A DNA stretch of 64,000 bases. Origin: Cytobacillus oceanisediminis 2691. GTDB lineage: Bacteria; Bacillota; Bacilli; Bacillales; Cytobacillaceae. The notes under the pieces are model-generated. The model did no database searches. It was given only the letters and a program-made list of their open reading frames with translations, and was not told the origin of the DNA. A program made the translations under genes and the position numbers. This document shows, in pieces, positions 26,745 to 36,581 of the stretch. How positions within the stretch are numbered: the stretch's first letter is position 1; every line of letters begins with the position of its first letter. Where the stretch lies: NCBI RefSeq assembly GCF_007678455.1, contig NZ_VEEP01000005.1, forward strand, positions 46,380 to 110,379. The letters are read 5' to 3'.

Positions 26745-28072
26745 CAACGGTACAGGAACAGCAAAGAATCCAGACACAATTCCAGGAAAAGATGAACCAG
26801 GATGAGCTATTGAACTGCATGCGCTGCGGGTTCTGCCTGCCGACTTGTCCCACCTATATCGAATCTGGCTATCAAGAATCCCATTCGCCCAGGGGCCGCA
26901 TCGCTTTAATGAAGGCAGTAGTCGATGGCCTTATCGAACCTGATGAAGATTTTGAGCGGTCACTTGATCTTTGCCTTGGCTGCCGGGCATGTGAACCGGT
27001 CTGCCCGTCCGGGGTGAATTATGGACATCTTCTTGAAGATGCCCGGGATATTGTCAATCAAAACAAGAAATTCTCAATGCCAGTTAAAATGGTAAGGAAA
27101 GCTGTTTTTAAAGGACTTTTTCCTCACCAGGAGCGGATGAGGGGGCTGACTGGCCTTATAGGCTTCTATCAGCGCTCCGGCCTGCAGAAGGTTGCACGCG
27201 GCATAGGAGTGATGAAGCTTTTCCCTGAATCGCTCGCCACGATGGAGAAAGTACTCCCTCAGGTGCCTACAATGAAGGAAATGAAAAATCGGCCTGAACT
27301 TCTTGAGCCAATCGGCCCGAAGACTCATAAGGTCGCATTCTTCAGCGGCTGCCTGATGGATACAATGTTCCTCGAAACTAACAATGCGACGATGAAGCTT
27401 TTGCAGCTCGCAGGATGTGAAATTGTCATCCCTAAGGATCAGGCATGCTGCGGAGCGCTTCATGGACACAGCGGAGAAAAGGAAGATGCGAAAGCACTTG
27501 CGAGGCGGAACATTAAAGCCTTCGAGGATACCGGAGTTGATTTTATCATCACGAATGCAGGAGGCTGTGGCGCCTTCCTGATCGACTATGACCACTTGCT
27601 TAAAGATGATCCGGAATGGAAGGAAAGGGCACAGGCCTTTACTGATAAAATCAAGGATATATCGCAGATTTTGATGGAGGTCGGTTTTCATGAAAAAGTG
27701 AAGCTGGAACTGTCGCCGCAAACTATTACGTACCAGGATTCATGCCACTTGCGCAATGTGATGAAAACAGCTTCAGCGCCCAGGACGCTGCTGCAATCAA
27801 TCCAAGGGGCAGAATTCAGCGAGATGCAGAATGCCGACCGTTGCTGTGGCTCGGCAGGAATCTATAATATTGTCGAAAGTGAAATGTCCATGCAGTTACT
27901 AGACTCCAAAATGGTTCAGGCAAAGGCCACCCATGCAACGACGATTGTAACCGCAAACCCGGGATGTCTGCTGCAGATGAAGCTTGGAATTGAGCGCGAA
28001 GGACTCTCTGAAAGAATGAGAGGCGTGCATATTGTGGACCTGCTATTGGAAGCTACACAAACCGAGAAGTGA
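26741..28072 (+). CDS. glcF: Iron-sulfur subunit GlcF of glycolate/D-lactate oxidase
   Basis: A 443-residue protein with two 4Fe-4S sites (CMRCGFCLPTCPTY at about residue 27, CLGCRACEPVCPSG at about 78) and two CCG domains (CCGALHGHSG and CCGSAGIYN). It receives electrons from GlcD and passes them to the quinone pool. The start overlaps the glcD stop (ATGA), so the two are coupled. LutA has the same CCG fold but lacks the ferredoxin part. Confidence 0.9.
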   Translation: MTTVQEQQRIQTQFQEKMNQDELLNCMRCGFCLPTCPTYIESGYQESHSPRGRIALMKAVVDGLIEPDEDFERSLDLCLGCRACEPVCPSGVNYGHLLEDARDIVNQNKKFSMPVKMVRKAVFKGLFPHQERMRGLTGLIGFYQRSGLQKVARGIGVMKLFPESLATMEKVLPQVPTMKEMKNRPELLEPIGPKTHKVAFFSGCLMDTMFLETNNATMKLLQLAGCEIVIPKDQACCGALHGHSGEKEDAKALARRNIKAFEDTGVDFIITNAGGCGAFLIDYDHLLKDDPEWKERAQAFTDKIKDISQILMEVGFHEKVKLELSPQTITYQDSCHLRNVMKTASAPRTLLQSIQGAEFSEMQNADRCCGSAGIYNIVESEMSMQLLDSKMVQAKATHATTIVTANPGCLLQMKLGIEREGLSERMRGVHIVDLLLEATQTEK

Positions 28073-28081
28073 TCTTTGAAG

Positions 28082-28107
28082 GCCCATCTCTATTTGCAGA
28101 GATGGGC
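28082..28107 (+). terminator. Hairpin after glcF
   Basis: GCCCATCTC pairs with GAGATGGGC over nine base pairs. The following sequence lacks a T run, so termination would be weak or factor-aided. Confidence 0.55.
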
Positions 28108-28261
28108 ACTTATCCATAAGGGGATTTAATTTTGCATGATGAACAGGTATAAAGACCCGCACCGCCAAGCCGGCTTATTCGTATAATACTCTCTATAATC
28201 ATTTATTTTCCTCCCTGCTTGCATCTGCAGGGGAATTTTATTACAATATCCCTATATCATA

Positions 28262-28505
28262 ATGAAAGACTTCGACAAGGAGTAGTAGTGGTGATAAACC
28301 TGAGGAAGAGAGCTGGCGGTTGGTGCAAGCCAGACGGGACCATCATGAACTCGCCTTTGAGTCGCAGACGTGAACACACAAGTAGCGTTTGCCGTTTTCC
28401 GCGTTAAGGATGAATGAAGCGAGTGTTACACACTAATTTGGGTGGTACCGCGGGAGATCATACATAACCTCTCGTCCCTTTTACAGGGGCGGGAGTTTTT
28501 TATTT
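28262..28505 (+). promoter_or_regulatory. T-box leader of leuS
   Basis: A long gene-free leader contains the T-box sequence GGTGGTACCGCG at 28441-28452, which pairs with the uncharged tRNA acceptor end. A terminator stem (CTCTCGTCCC with GGGGCGGGAG, then six T) follows at 28469-28503. In stem I the likely specifier codon is CTC (leucine) at 28350-28352, within CATGAACTCGCC. Uncharged tRNA-Leu should stabilise the antiterminator and switch leuS on. Reading frames inside this leader are not genes. Confidence 0.92.
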
Positions 28506-28556
28506 GCAAAAATTCATCCGCTAAAATAAATCGAAACCAAACAGGAGGACATGACG

Positions 28557-30971
28557 ATGAGTTTCAACCATCAGGAAATCGAGAAAAAATGGCAAGCTTA
28601 TTGGGAACAGAACAAAACGTTCAAAACAACTGAAGATAAAGGGAAAGAGAAGTTTTACGCGCTTGATATGTTCCCGTATCCATCAGGTGCCGGCCTTCAC
28701 GTTGGACACCCGGAAGGATATACGGCAACAGACATCCTTTCCCGCATGAAAAGGATGCAGGGATTCAACGTCCTTCATCCAATGGGCTGGGACGCATTCG
28801 GACTGCCGGCAGAGCAGTATGCACTTGATACAGGGAATGACCCGGCAGAATTTACGGAGAAGAACATTAACACGTTCCGCCGCCAGATCAAGGCATTAGG
28901 CTTTTCATACGACTGGGACCGCGAAGTCAACACGACTGACCCTGAATACTACAAGTGGACTCAGTGGATTTTCCTTAAGCTTTATGAAAAAGGGCTAGCG
29001 TACATTGACGAAGTCGCTGTTAACTGGTGCCCGGCACTTGGAACAGTTTTAGCGAACGAAGAAGTAATCGATGGTAAAAGCGAGCGCGGCGGACATCCGG
29101 TGGAACGCCGTCCGATGAGACAATGGATGTTAAAGATTACTGCGTATGCAGACCGTCTTCTTGAGGATCTTGATTTACTTGATTGGCCGGAGAGCCTGAA
29201 GGATATGCAGCGCAACTGGATTGGCCGTTCAGAAGGTGCGGAAATCACTTTCAACATCGAAGGACATGAGGGAACATTCACGGTTTTCACAACCCGTCCG
29301 GATACACTGTTCGGCGCAACTTACGCGGTGCTTGCACCAGAGCATCAATTGGTTGATAAAATCACTACTTCTGAACAAAAAGCTGCAGTAGAAAAATATA
29401 TTGATGAAATCAAGAGCAAGAGCGATCTTGAGCGTACCGATTTAGCAAAAGACAAAACTGGAGTCTTCACCGGGGCTTATGCGATCAATCCAGCAAACGG
29501 CGAAAAAATGCCAATCTGGATCGCAGACTATGTTCTTGCGTCATACGGAACTGGCGCAATCATGGCAGTTCCTGCGCATGACGAGCGCGACTACGAGTTT
29601 GCTAAAAAATTCGAGTTGGAAATCAAGGAAGTTGTAGCCGGCGGAAACGTCCAGGAAGAAGCCTATACTGGCGACGGTGATCATGTAAACTCTGAATTCC
29701 TTGACGGCATGAATAAGGAAGATGCCATCAGCAAGATGATTGCCTGGCTTGAAGAAAAAGGCATTGGTACAAAGAAGGTCACATATCGCCTTCGCGACTG
29801 GCTGTTCAGCCGCCAGCGTTACTGGGGTGAGCCGATTCCAATCATCCACTGGGAAGATGGCACAATGACAGCAGTTCCAGATGATCAGCTGCCACTTGTC
29901 CTTCCTAAAACAACTGAAATCAAGCCATCAGGCACAGGCGAGTCCCCGCTTGCCAATATCGCTGACTGGGTGAATGTGGTTGACCCTGAAACAGGCAAAA
30001 AGGGCCGCAGGGAAACGAACACCATGCCGCAATGGGCTGGCAGCTGCTGGTATTACCTTCGCTACATCGATCCGAAGAATGATCAGGCGCTTGCCGATGA
30101 AGAAAAATTAAAGCAATGGCTGCCTGTCGATATTTACATTGGAGGCGCGGAGCACGCAGTACTTCACTTGCTTTACGCTCGTTTCTGGCACAAGGTTCTT
30201 TACGATGTGGGTGTTGTCCATACGAAAGAGCCATTCCAGAAGCTTTTCAACCAGGGGATGATCCTTGGTGAAAATAATGAAAAAATGAGTAAATCAAAAG
30301 GCAATGTCGTCAACCCGGATGAAATCGTCGGAAGCCACGGTGCGGATACACTTCGCCTTTACGAAATGTTCATGGGACCGCTGGAGGCATCGATTGCATG
30401 GTCAACAAATGGACTTGATGGATCACGCCGATTCCTTGACCGTATCTGGCGCCTGTTCGTCGATGAAAACGGAAGCCTGAGCTCGAAGATCAAGGATGTG
30501 GAAAACCAAAACCTTGAAAAAGTCTACCACCAGACGGTTAAAAAAGTAACAGAAGACTATGAAGGACTTCGTTTCAACACAGCGATCTCACAGATGATGG
30601 TCTTCATCAACGAAGCATACAAAGCTGAGGAACTTCCTAAGGGATATGTAGAAGGATTTGTGAAAATGCTTGCTCCGATTGCACCGCATATCACAGAAGA
30701 GCTTTGGGAAAAGCTTGGGCACAGCGAGTCTATCACCTATGCAGCATGGCCAGCATATGATGAAGCCAAGCTTGTTGATGACGAAGTCGAAATCGTTGTC
30801 CAGGTGAACGGCAAAATCAAAGCAAAAATGATGGTACCTGCCGATGCCAACAGAGAGACTCTTGAGCAGATTGCTATGGGCGATAATACCGTTAAAGAAC
30901 AAATCGACGGTAAGACAGTCCGCAAAGTGATCGCAGTACCAGGAAAGCTTGTCAACATTGTCGCTAACTAA
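28557..30971 (+). CDS. leuS: Leucyl-tRNA synthetase
   Basis: An 804-residue class I aminoacyl-tRNA synthetase, normal bacterial length. The HIGH-type motif (HVGH) is near residue 48 in [16 protein letters not shown], and KMSKS is at about 576-580. The CP1 editing domain with [11 protein letters not shown] is present, so mischarged tRNA can be corrected. ATG 28557 is chosen over 28551 because AGGAGG lies eight bases before it and it gives the usual [12 protein letters not shown] start. Expression is set by the T-box leader. Confidence 0.97.
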   Translation: MSFNHQEIEKKWQAYWEQNKTFKTTEDKGKEKFYALDMFPYPSGAGLHVGHPEGYTATDILSRMKRMQGFNVLHPMGWDAFGLPAEQYALDTGNDPAEFTEKNINTFRRQIKALGFSYDWDREVNTTDPEYYKWTQWIFLKLYEKGLAYIDEVAVNWCPALGTVLANEEVIDGKSERGGHPVERRPMRQWMLKITAYADRLLEDLDLLDWPESLKDMQRNWIGRSEGAEITFNIEGHEGTFTVFTTRPDTLFGATYAVLAPEHQLVDKITTSEQKAAVEKYIDEIKSKSDLERTDLAKDKTGVFTGAYAINPANGEKMPIWIADYVLASYGTGAIMAVPAHDERDYEFAKKFELEIKEVVAGGNVQEEAYTGDGDHVNSEFLDGMNKEDAISKMIAWLEEKGIGTKKVTYRLRDWLFSRQRYWGEPIPIIHWEDGTMTAVPDDQLPLVLPKTTEIKPSGTGESPLANIADWVNVVDPETGKKGRRETNTMPQWAGSCWYYLRYIDPKNDQALADEEKLKQWLPVDIYIGGAEHAVLHLLYARFWHKVLYDVGVVHTKEPFQKLFNQGMILGENNEKMSKSKGNVVNPDEIVGSHGADTLRLYEMFMGPLEASIAWSTNGLDGSRRFLDRIWRLFVDENGSLSSKIKDVENQNLEKVYHQTVKKVTEDYEGLRFNTAISQMMVFINEAYKAEELPKGYVEGFVKMLAPIAPHITEELWEKLGHSESITYAAWPAYDEAKLVDDEVEIVVQVNGKIKAKMMVPADANRETLEQIAMGDNTVKEQIDGKTVRKVIAVPGKLVNIVAN

Positions 30972-30980
30972 TACGTTTTG

Positions 30981-31010
30981 CAAAGGATCGCTTTTGCGGT
31001 CCTTTGTTTT
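30981..31010 (+). terminator. Intrinsic terminator after leuS
   Basis: An 11-bp stem (CAAAGGATCGC with GCGGTCCTTTG, one G-T pair) closes on a TTTT loop and is followed by TTTT. Confidence 0.85.
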
Positions 31011-31150
31011 ATAAAATTGAAATACCCCATGAGGTTTTTCCTTTGTATTATAAAAAGAGTTTTTATATAATAAATAGGGGAAAATACAATATGGTATTGG
31101 ATCCTTGAATAATAAGGATAAATTTTATTGAAAATTGGAGGAAATGACTT

Positions 31151-31462
31151 ATGAATAAAATTGAAACAATCTCAACTGAAGAGCTTCAAAAGAAACTGGA
31201 AGCAGGCGAAAAGCTTGAAATGGTTGACGTACGTGAACATGACGAAGTTGAATCCGGCATGATCCCTGGAGCCAAGCACATCCCAATGGGCGAAATCCCT
31301 GAAAGAATGAACGAATTCGACAAGGACAAGGAATACATCTTCATCTGCCGTTCAAGCGCACGCAGCGGCAATGTCTGCCACTACATGAACGAGCAAGGCT
31401 ACAAAGTCCGTAACATGGTTGGCGGCATGATGAGCTGGGGCGGAGAAACAAAGCGCCCATAA
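31151..31462 (+). CDS. Single-domain rhodanese-like protein
   Basis: A 103-residue rhodanese domain. The active-site loop reads ICRSSARSG, with the catalytic cysteine at about residue 75 and a six-residue loop typical of sulfurtransferases. The opening VDVREHDEVESGMIPGAKHIP is the usual CH2A motif. It is cytoplasmic, with a GGAGG ribosome site eight bases upstream, and stands alone between leuS and cse60. Its sulfur acceptor is unknown; B. subtilis YtwF is of the same type. Confidence 0.88.
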   Translation: MNKIETISTEELQKKLEAGEKLEMVDVREHDEVESGMIPGAKHIPMGEIPERMNEFDKDKEYIFICRSSARSGNVCHYMNEQGYKVRNMVGGMMSWGGETKRP

Positions 31463-31518
31463 TTATAAAATTCTGAAAATCTGGCCAGAATGGATGGTAA
31501 AAAGGAAGGAAGATTACC

Positions 31519-31704
31519 TTGATCCAGGTCAGAGTGTTTGATCATGAGCATGAAAAAGATCTCGAACAGGATATGAACGTGTTTCTTGAAAAACTAGATG
31601 AAAAAAAACTGCTCGACATTAAATACAATGTCGCGGTCATACCTGAAGAAGAGGATGAAGAGCAGATTTACTGTTTTTCAGCCATGATTGTATACAGAGC
31701 CTGA
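31519..31704 (+). CDS. cse60: Sporulation protein Cse60 family
   Basis: A 61-residue protein starting at TTG 31519 after AAGGAAGG. The product (MIQVRVFDHEHEKDLEQDM at the start, EEQIYCFSAMIVY near the end) matches the Cse60/YteV family, small proteins made in the mother cell under sigma-E in B. subtilis. Biochemical function is unknown. I did not find a convincing sigma-E promoter by eye in the 56-nt gap after the rhodanese gene. A terminator overlaps the stop codon. Confidence 0.78.
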   Translation: MIQVRVFDHEHEKDLEQDMNVFLEKLDEKKLLDIKYNVAVIPEEEDEEQIYCFSAMIVYRA

Positions 31705-31728
31705 GCCTTGAATCAGGCTCTGTTTTTA
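31695..31728 (+). terminator. Intrinsic terminator after cse60
   Basis: A 10-bp perfect stem (CAGAGCCTGA with TCAGGCTCTG) is followed by TTTTTA. Its left arm includes the stop codon. Confidence 0.9.
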
Positions 31729-31766
31729 TGTGAAAAAGATTCGTGACAAGGTACTAACGGGGAATA

Positions 31767-32213
31767 GTGTACGTCATCCAAGCCATGATGGACAAAAGCT
31801 GATGGAGACCGAACAAAAGTGTCCGTCATCAGCTCCATGACGGACAAAAATAGATGGAGAGCTAGCAAAAATGTCCGTCATCCAGTCTATGACGGCCAAA
31901 AGCTGGTGGAAACCGAGAAAAAGTGTCCGTCATCAGGTCCATGACGGACAAAAATAGATGGAGAGCTAGCAAAAATGTCCGTCATCCAGTCTATGATGGC
32001 CAAAAGCTGGTGGAAACCGAGAAAAAGTGTCCGTCATCAGGTCCATGACGGACAAAAACGGATGGAGACCTAGCAAAAGTGTCCGTCATCAGGTCCATGA
32101 CGGACAAAAACGGATGGAAACCGAGAAAAAGTGTCCTTCATCAATCCCATGACGGACAGAAAAACAGAAAAAAACAAAAAAAGTGTCCACCACGCAAAGT
32201 GCGTGTGGACACT
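31767..32213. repeat. Hairpin array B: eight 52-bp units ending in the ytfP terminator
   Basis: Copies of GTGTCCGTCAT or near variants start at 31767, 31819, 31871, 31923, 31975, 32027, 32079 and 32131, exactly 52 bp apart. The next step, 32183, is the first arm of the ytfP terminator. Each period can be read as GGACA, 25 nt, TGTCC, 17 nt, the plan of arrays E and F. The 17-nt part is itself self-complementary (GTCAT...ATGAC), giving an alternative 10-bp hairpin. The array fills the space between convergent cse60 and ytfP. Confidence 0.93.
32182..32213 (-). terminator. Intrinsic terminator of ytfP
   Basis: On the minus strand a stem of about 13 bp (AGTGTCCA outer arm) is followed by a long T-rich run. 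It is the ninth step of the 52-bp register of array B. Confidence 0.88.
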
Positions 32214-32225
32214 AAATACAAATCT

Positions 32226-33494
32226 CTATTTCCTCAGCGCAAATCCAGCTGCATTGGTTCCGGCGAGCCTTCCGGTAACTAGCGCGGATGTGATATTGTA
32301 TCCTCCTGTATATCCGTGGATATCGAGGATTTCCCCGCAGAAATATAGTCCTTCTGCTTTCTTGGATGCCATTGTTTGCGGCTCGACTTCTTTGACGGAT
32401 ACGCCGCCGCCGGTGACGAATGCTTTATCAAGCGGCAGAGTGCCGTTGACTTTGAACTCGAATTGTTTCACCGAACTCGCAAAGTTCCTGATCTTTTCAT
32501 GTCCCAGCTGTCCGCCCTGCATTGCTGGGTCAATTTCATTCCGCTCAAACAGGAACAATAAATAGCGTTCAGGCAAAAGTCCCTTAAGCAGATTTTTCAG
32601 CGCTTTTTTTGGCTCAGCTTTTATCAACTTATTGATTTCCTGGAACAATTCTTCTTCCTTCATGTCAGGAAGAGCGTCCAGGGACATGACGATCTCTTTC
32701 AGATTCCACTTTTGCATCGCTTTGACGACGAACTGGCTGCAGCGAAGCACGGCAGGGCCGCTGATTCCGAAATGGGTGAAAATCATGTCCATCTTGTGTG
32801 TGATAAGCGCCTTTCCTTTAGGGTTCAGGACACTGAGCGCAATCCCTCTCAAGGAAAGCCCCTGCAAAATCTTCTCCTTAATAAAGGGTTCAGAAGAGGT
32901 TACGGGCACTTCTGTAGGGAACAGGGTGGTGATGGTGTGGCCTGCTTTTTCCGCCCAGGCGTATCCATCACCAGTCGAACCGGTATGGGGAACGGATTTC
33001 CCGCCTACTGCGATGATCACGCTGTCTGCTAAAATCCTGTCTCCATTTTTTAATTCCACTGAATCAACTTTTCCGTCCCTGTAATGCACATCGGCCACAG
33101 GAGTATTTGTCTTAATTTCTACTTTTAACTCTCTTAGCTTTGATAAAAGAGCATCGACAACCGATTGGGCTTTATCTGTGACTGGGAACATCCGGCCATG
33201 GTCCTCTTCTTTCAGCTTGATTCCGAGCCCTTCAAAAAATGAAATGATATCCTCATTGCTGAAAATCGAAAGGGCACTGTATAGGAATCGCCCGTTTCCG
33301 GGTATATGTTTAATGATTTCATCGACAGGGAGGCGATTTGTCACATTGCAGCGTCCGCCGCCGGAGATGGCCAGCTTTCGGCCGAGCTTGTCCCCTTTAT
33401 CGATCAGCAGCACCTTTGCACCTTTCTCGCCAGCAGCAATCGCAGCCATCAAGCCAGAAGGCCCGCCGCCAAGGACGATTACATCGTATTTCAT
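32226..33494 (-). CDS. ytfP: FAD/NAD(P)-dependent oxidoreductase YtfP (HI0933 family)
   Basis: A 422-residue flavoprotein. The N-terminal dinucleotide fold has [10 protein letters not shown], followed by [16 protein letters not shown], the family hallmark. The C-terminal FAD contact reads [18 protein letters not shown]. The reaction is unknown for the HI0933/YhiN group. The start at 33494 gives the usual [11 protein letters not shown]; an in-frame ATG eight codons earlier is weaker. It is convergent with cse60 and divergent from murJ. Confidence 0.88.
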   Translation of the reverse strand: MKYDVIVLGGGPSGLMAAIAAGEKGAKVLLIDKGDKLGRKLAISGGGRCNVTNRLPVDEIIKHIPGNGRFLYSALSIFSNEDIISFFEGLGIKLKEEDHGRMFPVTDKAQSVVDALLSKLRELKVEIKTNTPVADVHYRDGKVDSVELKNGDRILADSVIIAVGGKSVPHTGSTGDGYAWAEKAGHTITTLFPTEVPVTSSEPFIKEKILQGLSLRGIALSVLNPKGKALITHKMDMIFTHFGISGPAVLRCSQFVVKAMQKWNLKEIVMSLDALPDMKEEELFQEINKLIKAEPKKALKNLLKGLLPERYLLFLFERNEIDPAMQGGQLGHEKIRNFASSVKQFEFKVNGTLPLDKAFVTGGGVSVKEVEPQTMASKKAEGLYFCGEILDIHGYTGGYNITSALVTGRLAGTNAAGFALRK

Positions 33495-33602
33495 TGCTTC
33501 ACCAACTTTTCGTTTCACTATTTATAAATGCAATTGCGCACTTTTCTTATTATAATGCATCTCTTCTTTAAAAACATTTCCCTGACTGAGAAATTCAAAT
33601 CT

Positions 33603-33634
33603 CTTCAGCCTGAAAACTGGCAGTCAGGCTGAAG
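33603..33634. promoter_or_regulatory. 11-bp inverted repeat between ytfP and murJ
   Basis: CTTCAGCCTGA and TCAGGCTGAAG are exact reverse complements with a ten-base spacer. It lies between divergent genes, about 130 bp before murJ. It could be an operator or an upstream leader hairpin; the sequence does not decide. Confidence 0.4.
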
Positions 33635-33763
33635 AAGGAGTAAACTAGGGAATGCAGGAAATTTCTGCATCCGTTGATAAATATCATAGTGCCGGATAGT
33701 GTTTATGGTAAAATACAAGTTTGTAAACTGATTTTATTTTATAGATTGAAAAGTAGGGATTAT

Positions 33764-35392
33764 ATGTCATCTAAGCTATTACGAGGGACGTTCATACTGA
33801 CAATTGGCACGATTTTATCCAAAGTACTGGGATTGTTTTATGTTATTCCCTTTTTTGCGATCGTAGGAGATTATGGGACCGCCCTATATTCGTTCTCTTA
33901 CATTCCATATACAATTTTCATAAGCATCGCCACAGCCGGTGTGCCGCTGGCTGTTTCAAAGTTCATAGCAAAATATAATGCTCTTGAGGAGTATGCCGTC
34001 GGCAGGAAGTTATTCAAATCAGGAGTCGCTGTCATGCTTGCGACAGGCATTTTGTCGTTCCTGATCATGTATGTAACGGCTCCGGGTCTGGCTGATATAG
34101 TCATGAACACTAGTGGGGAAGAAAATGCGAAAATAACGGCTGAAGATGTGACAACGGTGATACGGGCAGTCAGTTTCGCGCTGATCGTTGTTCCATTCAT
34201 GAGCTTGATCCGCGGTTTCTTCCAGGGACATCAATCGATGGGACCATCAGCCGTATCGCAAGTGGTAGAGCAAATTGTAAGGATTGTTTTCGTCCTTGCA
34301 GGTGCATTTTTTGTTCTGAACGTAATTGAAGGTGATATGGTTACCGCGGTCAGCGTAGCTACGTTTGCTGCGTTCATAGGTGCACTCGGCAGTCTTGGGG
34401 TGCTTGGCTGGTATTGGGTCAAAAGAAAACCGCATTTGGATAAATTGCTGGAAGAAGATAAAAAGACGATGGATATTTCCTTGAAGGACATTTATAAGGA
34501 AATCCTTCTTTATGCAGCGCCATTTGTATTTGTCGGGATTGCCAATCCTTTGTTCCAGTTTATTGATATGATGACCTTCAACAGAGCGATGATGGCAATT
34601 GGGAATAGCCAGAATGAAGCGAATACGGCGTTTTCAGTGCTGAATTTCCAATCCCATAAGCTAGTGATCATTCCAGTTTCTCTGGCTACGGCTTTTTCAT
34701 TGACGCTGGTGCCAAGCATCACGAAAGCTTTTACGGAGAACGACCGTAAGGGAATGAGGAGGCAGCTTGACCAAACGTTCCAGGTCCTGATGTATCTGAC
34801 TGTGCCTGCTGCAGTTGGAATTGCCCTTCTGGCGGAACCAATGTATACCGTCTTCTATGCACATAATGATCTTGGAACAGAAGTACTGGCCACATACGCC
34901 CCAGTTGCCATCCTGTTTGCGCTATTTTCCGTAACAGCGGCAATCCTGCAGGGAATCAATGAACAGCGTTTTACGATTTTAAGCCTGTTGACGGGTTTGC
35001 TGGTAAAATTGAGCCTTAACATGCCGTTGATCAAGCTGTATGAAACACAGGGGGCAGTGATCTCTACTGCGATAGGTTACATTGTTGCAATCATCATCAA
35101 TATGGTGGTGATCAAAAAGTTCGCAAGGTATCCAATGGGATTTGTAACGAGAAGGATTATCCTGATCCTTGTGTTCTCAGGGTTAATGGCAGGCGTAACG
35201 GCTGCCTTCTATGGAGTGCTTGTCCAGTTCCTGTCACCGGCAGGAAAGTTCGAATCCATTATGATCATTGTTATTTCTGCTGTTGTAGGTGCGGGTGTGT
35301 ATTTTTATCTTGGTTTCCGGACCAAACTGGTGGACAGGCTCTTTGGGGATCGGGTCACAAAAATCAAGCGCAAATTAAGGCTGCCGGTTTAA
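33764..35392 (+). CDS. murJ: Lipid II flippase MurJ (YtgP)
   Basis: A 542-residue MOP-superfamily protein with about fourteen membrane helices, matching B. subtilis YtgP/MurJ in length and start (MSSKLLRGTFILTIGT). It flips lipid-linked peptidoglycan precursor to the outer face of the membrane. The helix-1 KLLRGTFILTIGTILSKVLG and ARxRGxFQG-like IRGFFQGHQSMGP segments are conserved. ATG 33764 follows GTAGGGAT; an upstream in-frame ATG at 33674 gives an extra 30 residues without a ribosome site and was not used. It stands alone with its own terminator. Confidence 0.92.
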   Translation: MSSKLLRGTFILTIGTILSKVLGLFYVIPFFAIVGDYGTALYSFSYIPYTIFISIATAGVPLAVSKFIAKYNALEEYAVGRKLFKSGVAVMLATGILSFLIMYVTAPGLADIVMNTSGEENAKITAEDVTTVIRAVSFALIVVPFMSLIRGFFQGHQSMGPSAVSQVVEQIVRIVFVLAGAFFVLNVIEGDMVTAVSVATFAAFIGALGSLGVLGWYWVKRKPHLDKLLEEDKKTMDISLKDIYKEILLYAAPFVFVGIANPLFQFIDMMTFNRAMMAIGNSQNEANTAFSVLNFQSHKLVIIPVSLATAFSLTLVPSITKAFTENDRKGMRRQLDQTFQVLMYLTVPAAVGIALLAEPMYTVFYAHNDLGTEVLATYAPVAILFALFSVTAAILQGINEQRFTILSLLTGLLVKLSLNMPLIKLYETQGAVISTAIGYIVAIIINMVVIKKFARYPMGFVTRRIILILVFSGLMAGVTAAFYGVLVQFLSPAGKFESIMIIVISAVVGAGVYFYLGFRTKLVDRLFGDRVTKIKRKLRLPV

Positions 35393-35398
35393 TAAAGA

Positions 35399-35426
35399 AT
35401 GGCCTTCGTTTATGAAGGCCATTTTT
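35399..35426. terminator. Terminator between murJ and the small coat-like gene
   Basis: ATGGCCTTC and GAAGGCCAT form a nine-base-pair stem followed by TTTTT on the plus strand. It probably also serves the convergent gene on the minus strand. Confidence 0.9.
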
Positions 35427-35434
35427 AATGCATC

Positions 35435-35683
35435 CTAATAGTAAAACTGCTGGTCATTGTCGCGGATGTTAAGACGGCGCTCAATCCTGTCGACCCTGCG
35501 GTCCAGCCGGTCGATCTGATTGTTCAATCTTTGGATTTGCCTTTCGAGCTGGTTGAGCCTCTGATTAAATTGGCCTCCGCCGCCAGGATATCCGCCACCA
35601 GGATATCCACCTCCTGGATAGCCTCCGCCTGGCACTCCGGGAAGGGGAATGTACAAGCCTTGCCCTTGCTGTCGGTAATTCAT
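35435..35683 (-). CDS. Small GGYP-repeat, coiled-coil protein, possibly spore coat
   Basis: An 82-residue protein. After a short start comes four repeats of a GGGYP unit (about residues 18-38), then a coiled coil with regular heptads (LNQLERQIQRLNNQIDRLD, about residues 44-70) and a YY C-terminus. ATG 35683 is preceded by GAGGAG at nine bases; an ATG three codons earlier would sit on the ribosome site itself. Glycine-tyrosine-proline repeats with coiled coils are common in Bacillus coat and exosporium proteins, but this role is only a guess. Confidence 0.75.
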   Translation of the reverse strand: MNYRQQGQGLYIPLPGVPGGGYPGGGYPGGGYPGGGGQFNQRLNQLERQIQRLNNQIDRLDRRVDRIERRLNIRDNDQQFYY

Positions 35684-35787
35684 TAAGGTCATCTCCTCGT
35701 AATCTGATGTAAATTATGATATTAGTCTATGTATGGCAAAAGGAAATGGAATGGGCTTATGCCCATGTGAATTAGAGGGGGTATACC

Positions 35788-36504
35788 ATGAGAATAGATA
35801 AAGTGCTTTCCAACCTTGGATATGGGAGCAGGAAAGATGTGAAAAAACTTTTAAAAGATGGTGCTGTTAAAGTGAATGGCGAAGCCATCAAGGATGCTAA
35901 ACAGCATGTTGACCCTGAAAAAGACTTCATCACTTTGAATGGAGAGGAAATTCATTATCGAGAGTTTATTTATTTGATGATGAACAAGCCGCCTGGTGTC
36001 ATCTCTGCAACTGAAGACAACCATGATGAGACGGTCATCGACCTGCTTGAGATGGAGGATTTGGTCTTTGAGCCTTTTCCGGTCGGAAGGCTTGATAAGG
36101 ATACGGAAGGCCTGCTATTGATCACGAATGACGGACAGTTGTCCCACAGGCTGCTATCGCCTAAAAAGCATGTTCCGAAAACGTATTTTGCAGTGATCGA
36201 GGGGGAAGTAACAGAAGCGGACATTGAAGCATTTAAACAGGGTGTCACCCTTGATGACGGCTATGAGACAAAACCTGGGGAGCTTGTCATCTTAAAATCC
36301 GGTTTGACTTCCGATATCGAACTGACTATTACAGAAGGGAAGTTCCATCAGGTGAAGAGGATGTTCCAGGCAGTGGGGAAAAGGGTTGTATACCTGAAGA
36401 GATTGTCGATGGGCCCGCTTGAGCTTGATGAAACACTCGAACTTGGAGAGTACAGGGAGCTTACCGACGAAGAAGTCGAAATGCTGCAAAACTATGAAGT
36501 ATAA
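35788..36504 (+). CDS. ytzG: 16S rRNA pseudouridine synthase, RsuA family (YtzG)
   Basis: A 238-residue RsuA/RluB-family enzyme. An N-terminal S4 RNA-binding domain (residues about 1-60) is followed by the synthase domain, with the catalytic aspartate in GRLDKDTEGLL (about residue 103). B. subtilis YtzG, of the same size and located near murJ, is annotated as acting on 16S rRNA. AGGGGG precedes the start. It is a single gene with a strong terminator. Confidence 0.9.
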   Translation: MRIDKVLSNLGYGSRKDVKKLLKDGAVKVNGEAIKDAKQHVDPEKDFITLNGEEIHYREFIYLMMNKPPGVISATEDNHDETVIDLLEMEDLVFEPFPVGRLDKDTEGLLLITNDGQLSHRLLSPKKHVPKTYFAVIEGEVTEADIEAFKQGVTLDDGYETKPGELVILKSGLTSDIELTITEGKFHQVKRMFQAVGKRVVYLKRLSMGPLELDETLELGEYRELTDEEVEMLQNYEV

Positions 36505-36539
36505 AAAATCGCCGAGGGTGCTCCCCCGGCGATTTTTTT
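36503..36539. terminator. Terminator after ytzG
   Basis: TCGCCG/CGGCGA and an inner GGG/CCC pair form the stem, flanked by AAAAAA and TTTTTTT, so it works in both directions for ytzG and ytzE. Confidence 0.92.
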
Positions 36540-36581
36540 CTTATTTTTAATTGTTTAGTGCCATACGTTTCTATTTTTCTG

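Noticed and set aside
28219-28633. Short frames in the leuS leader
   Set aside because: They fall in the T-box RNA and its terminator, and the second overlaps leuS in another frame.
31741-32213. Small regulatory RNA cluster
   Set aside because: The hairpins followed by T runs on the minus strand resemble terminators, but no promoter is visible and the phased array explains the pattern better.
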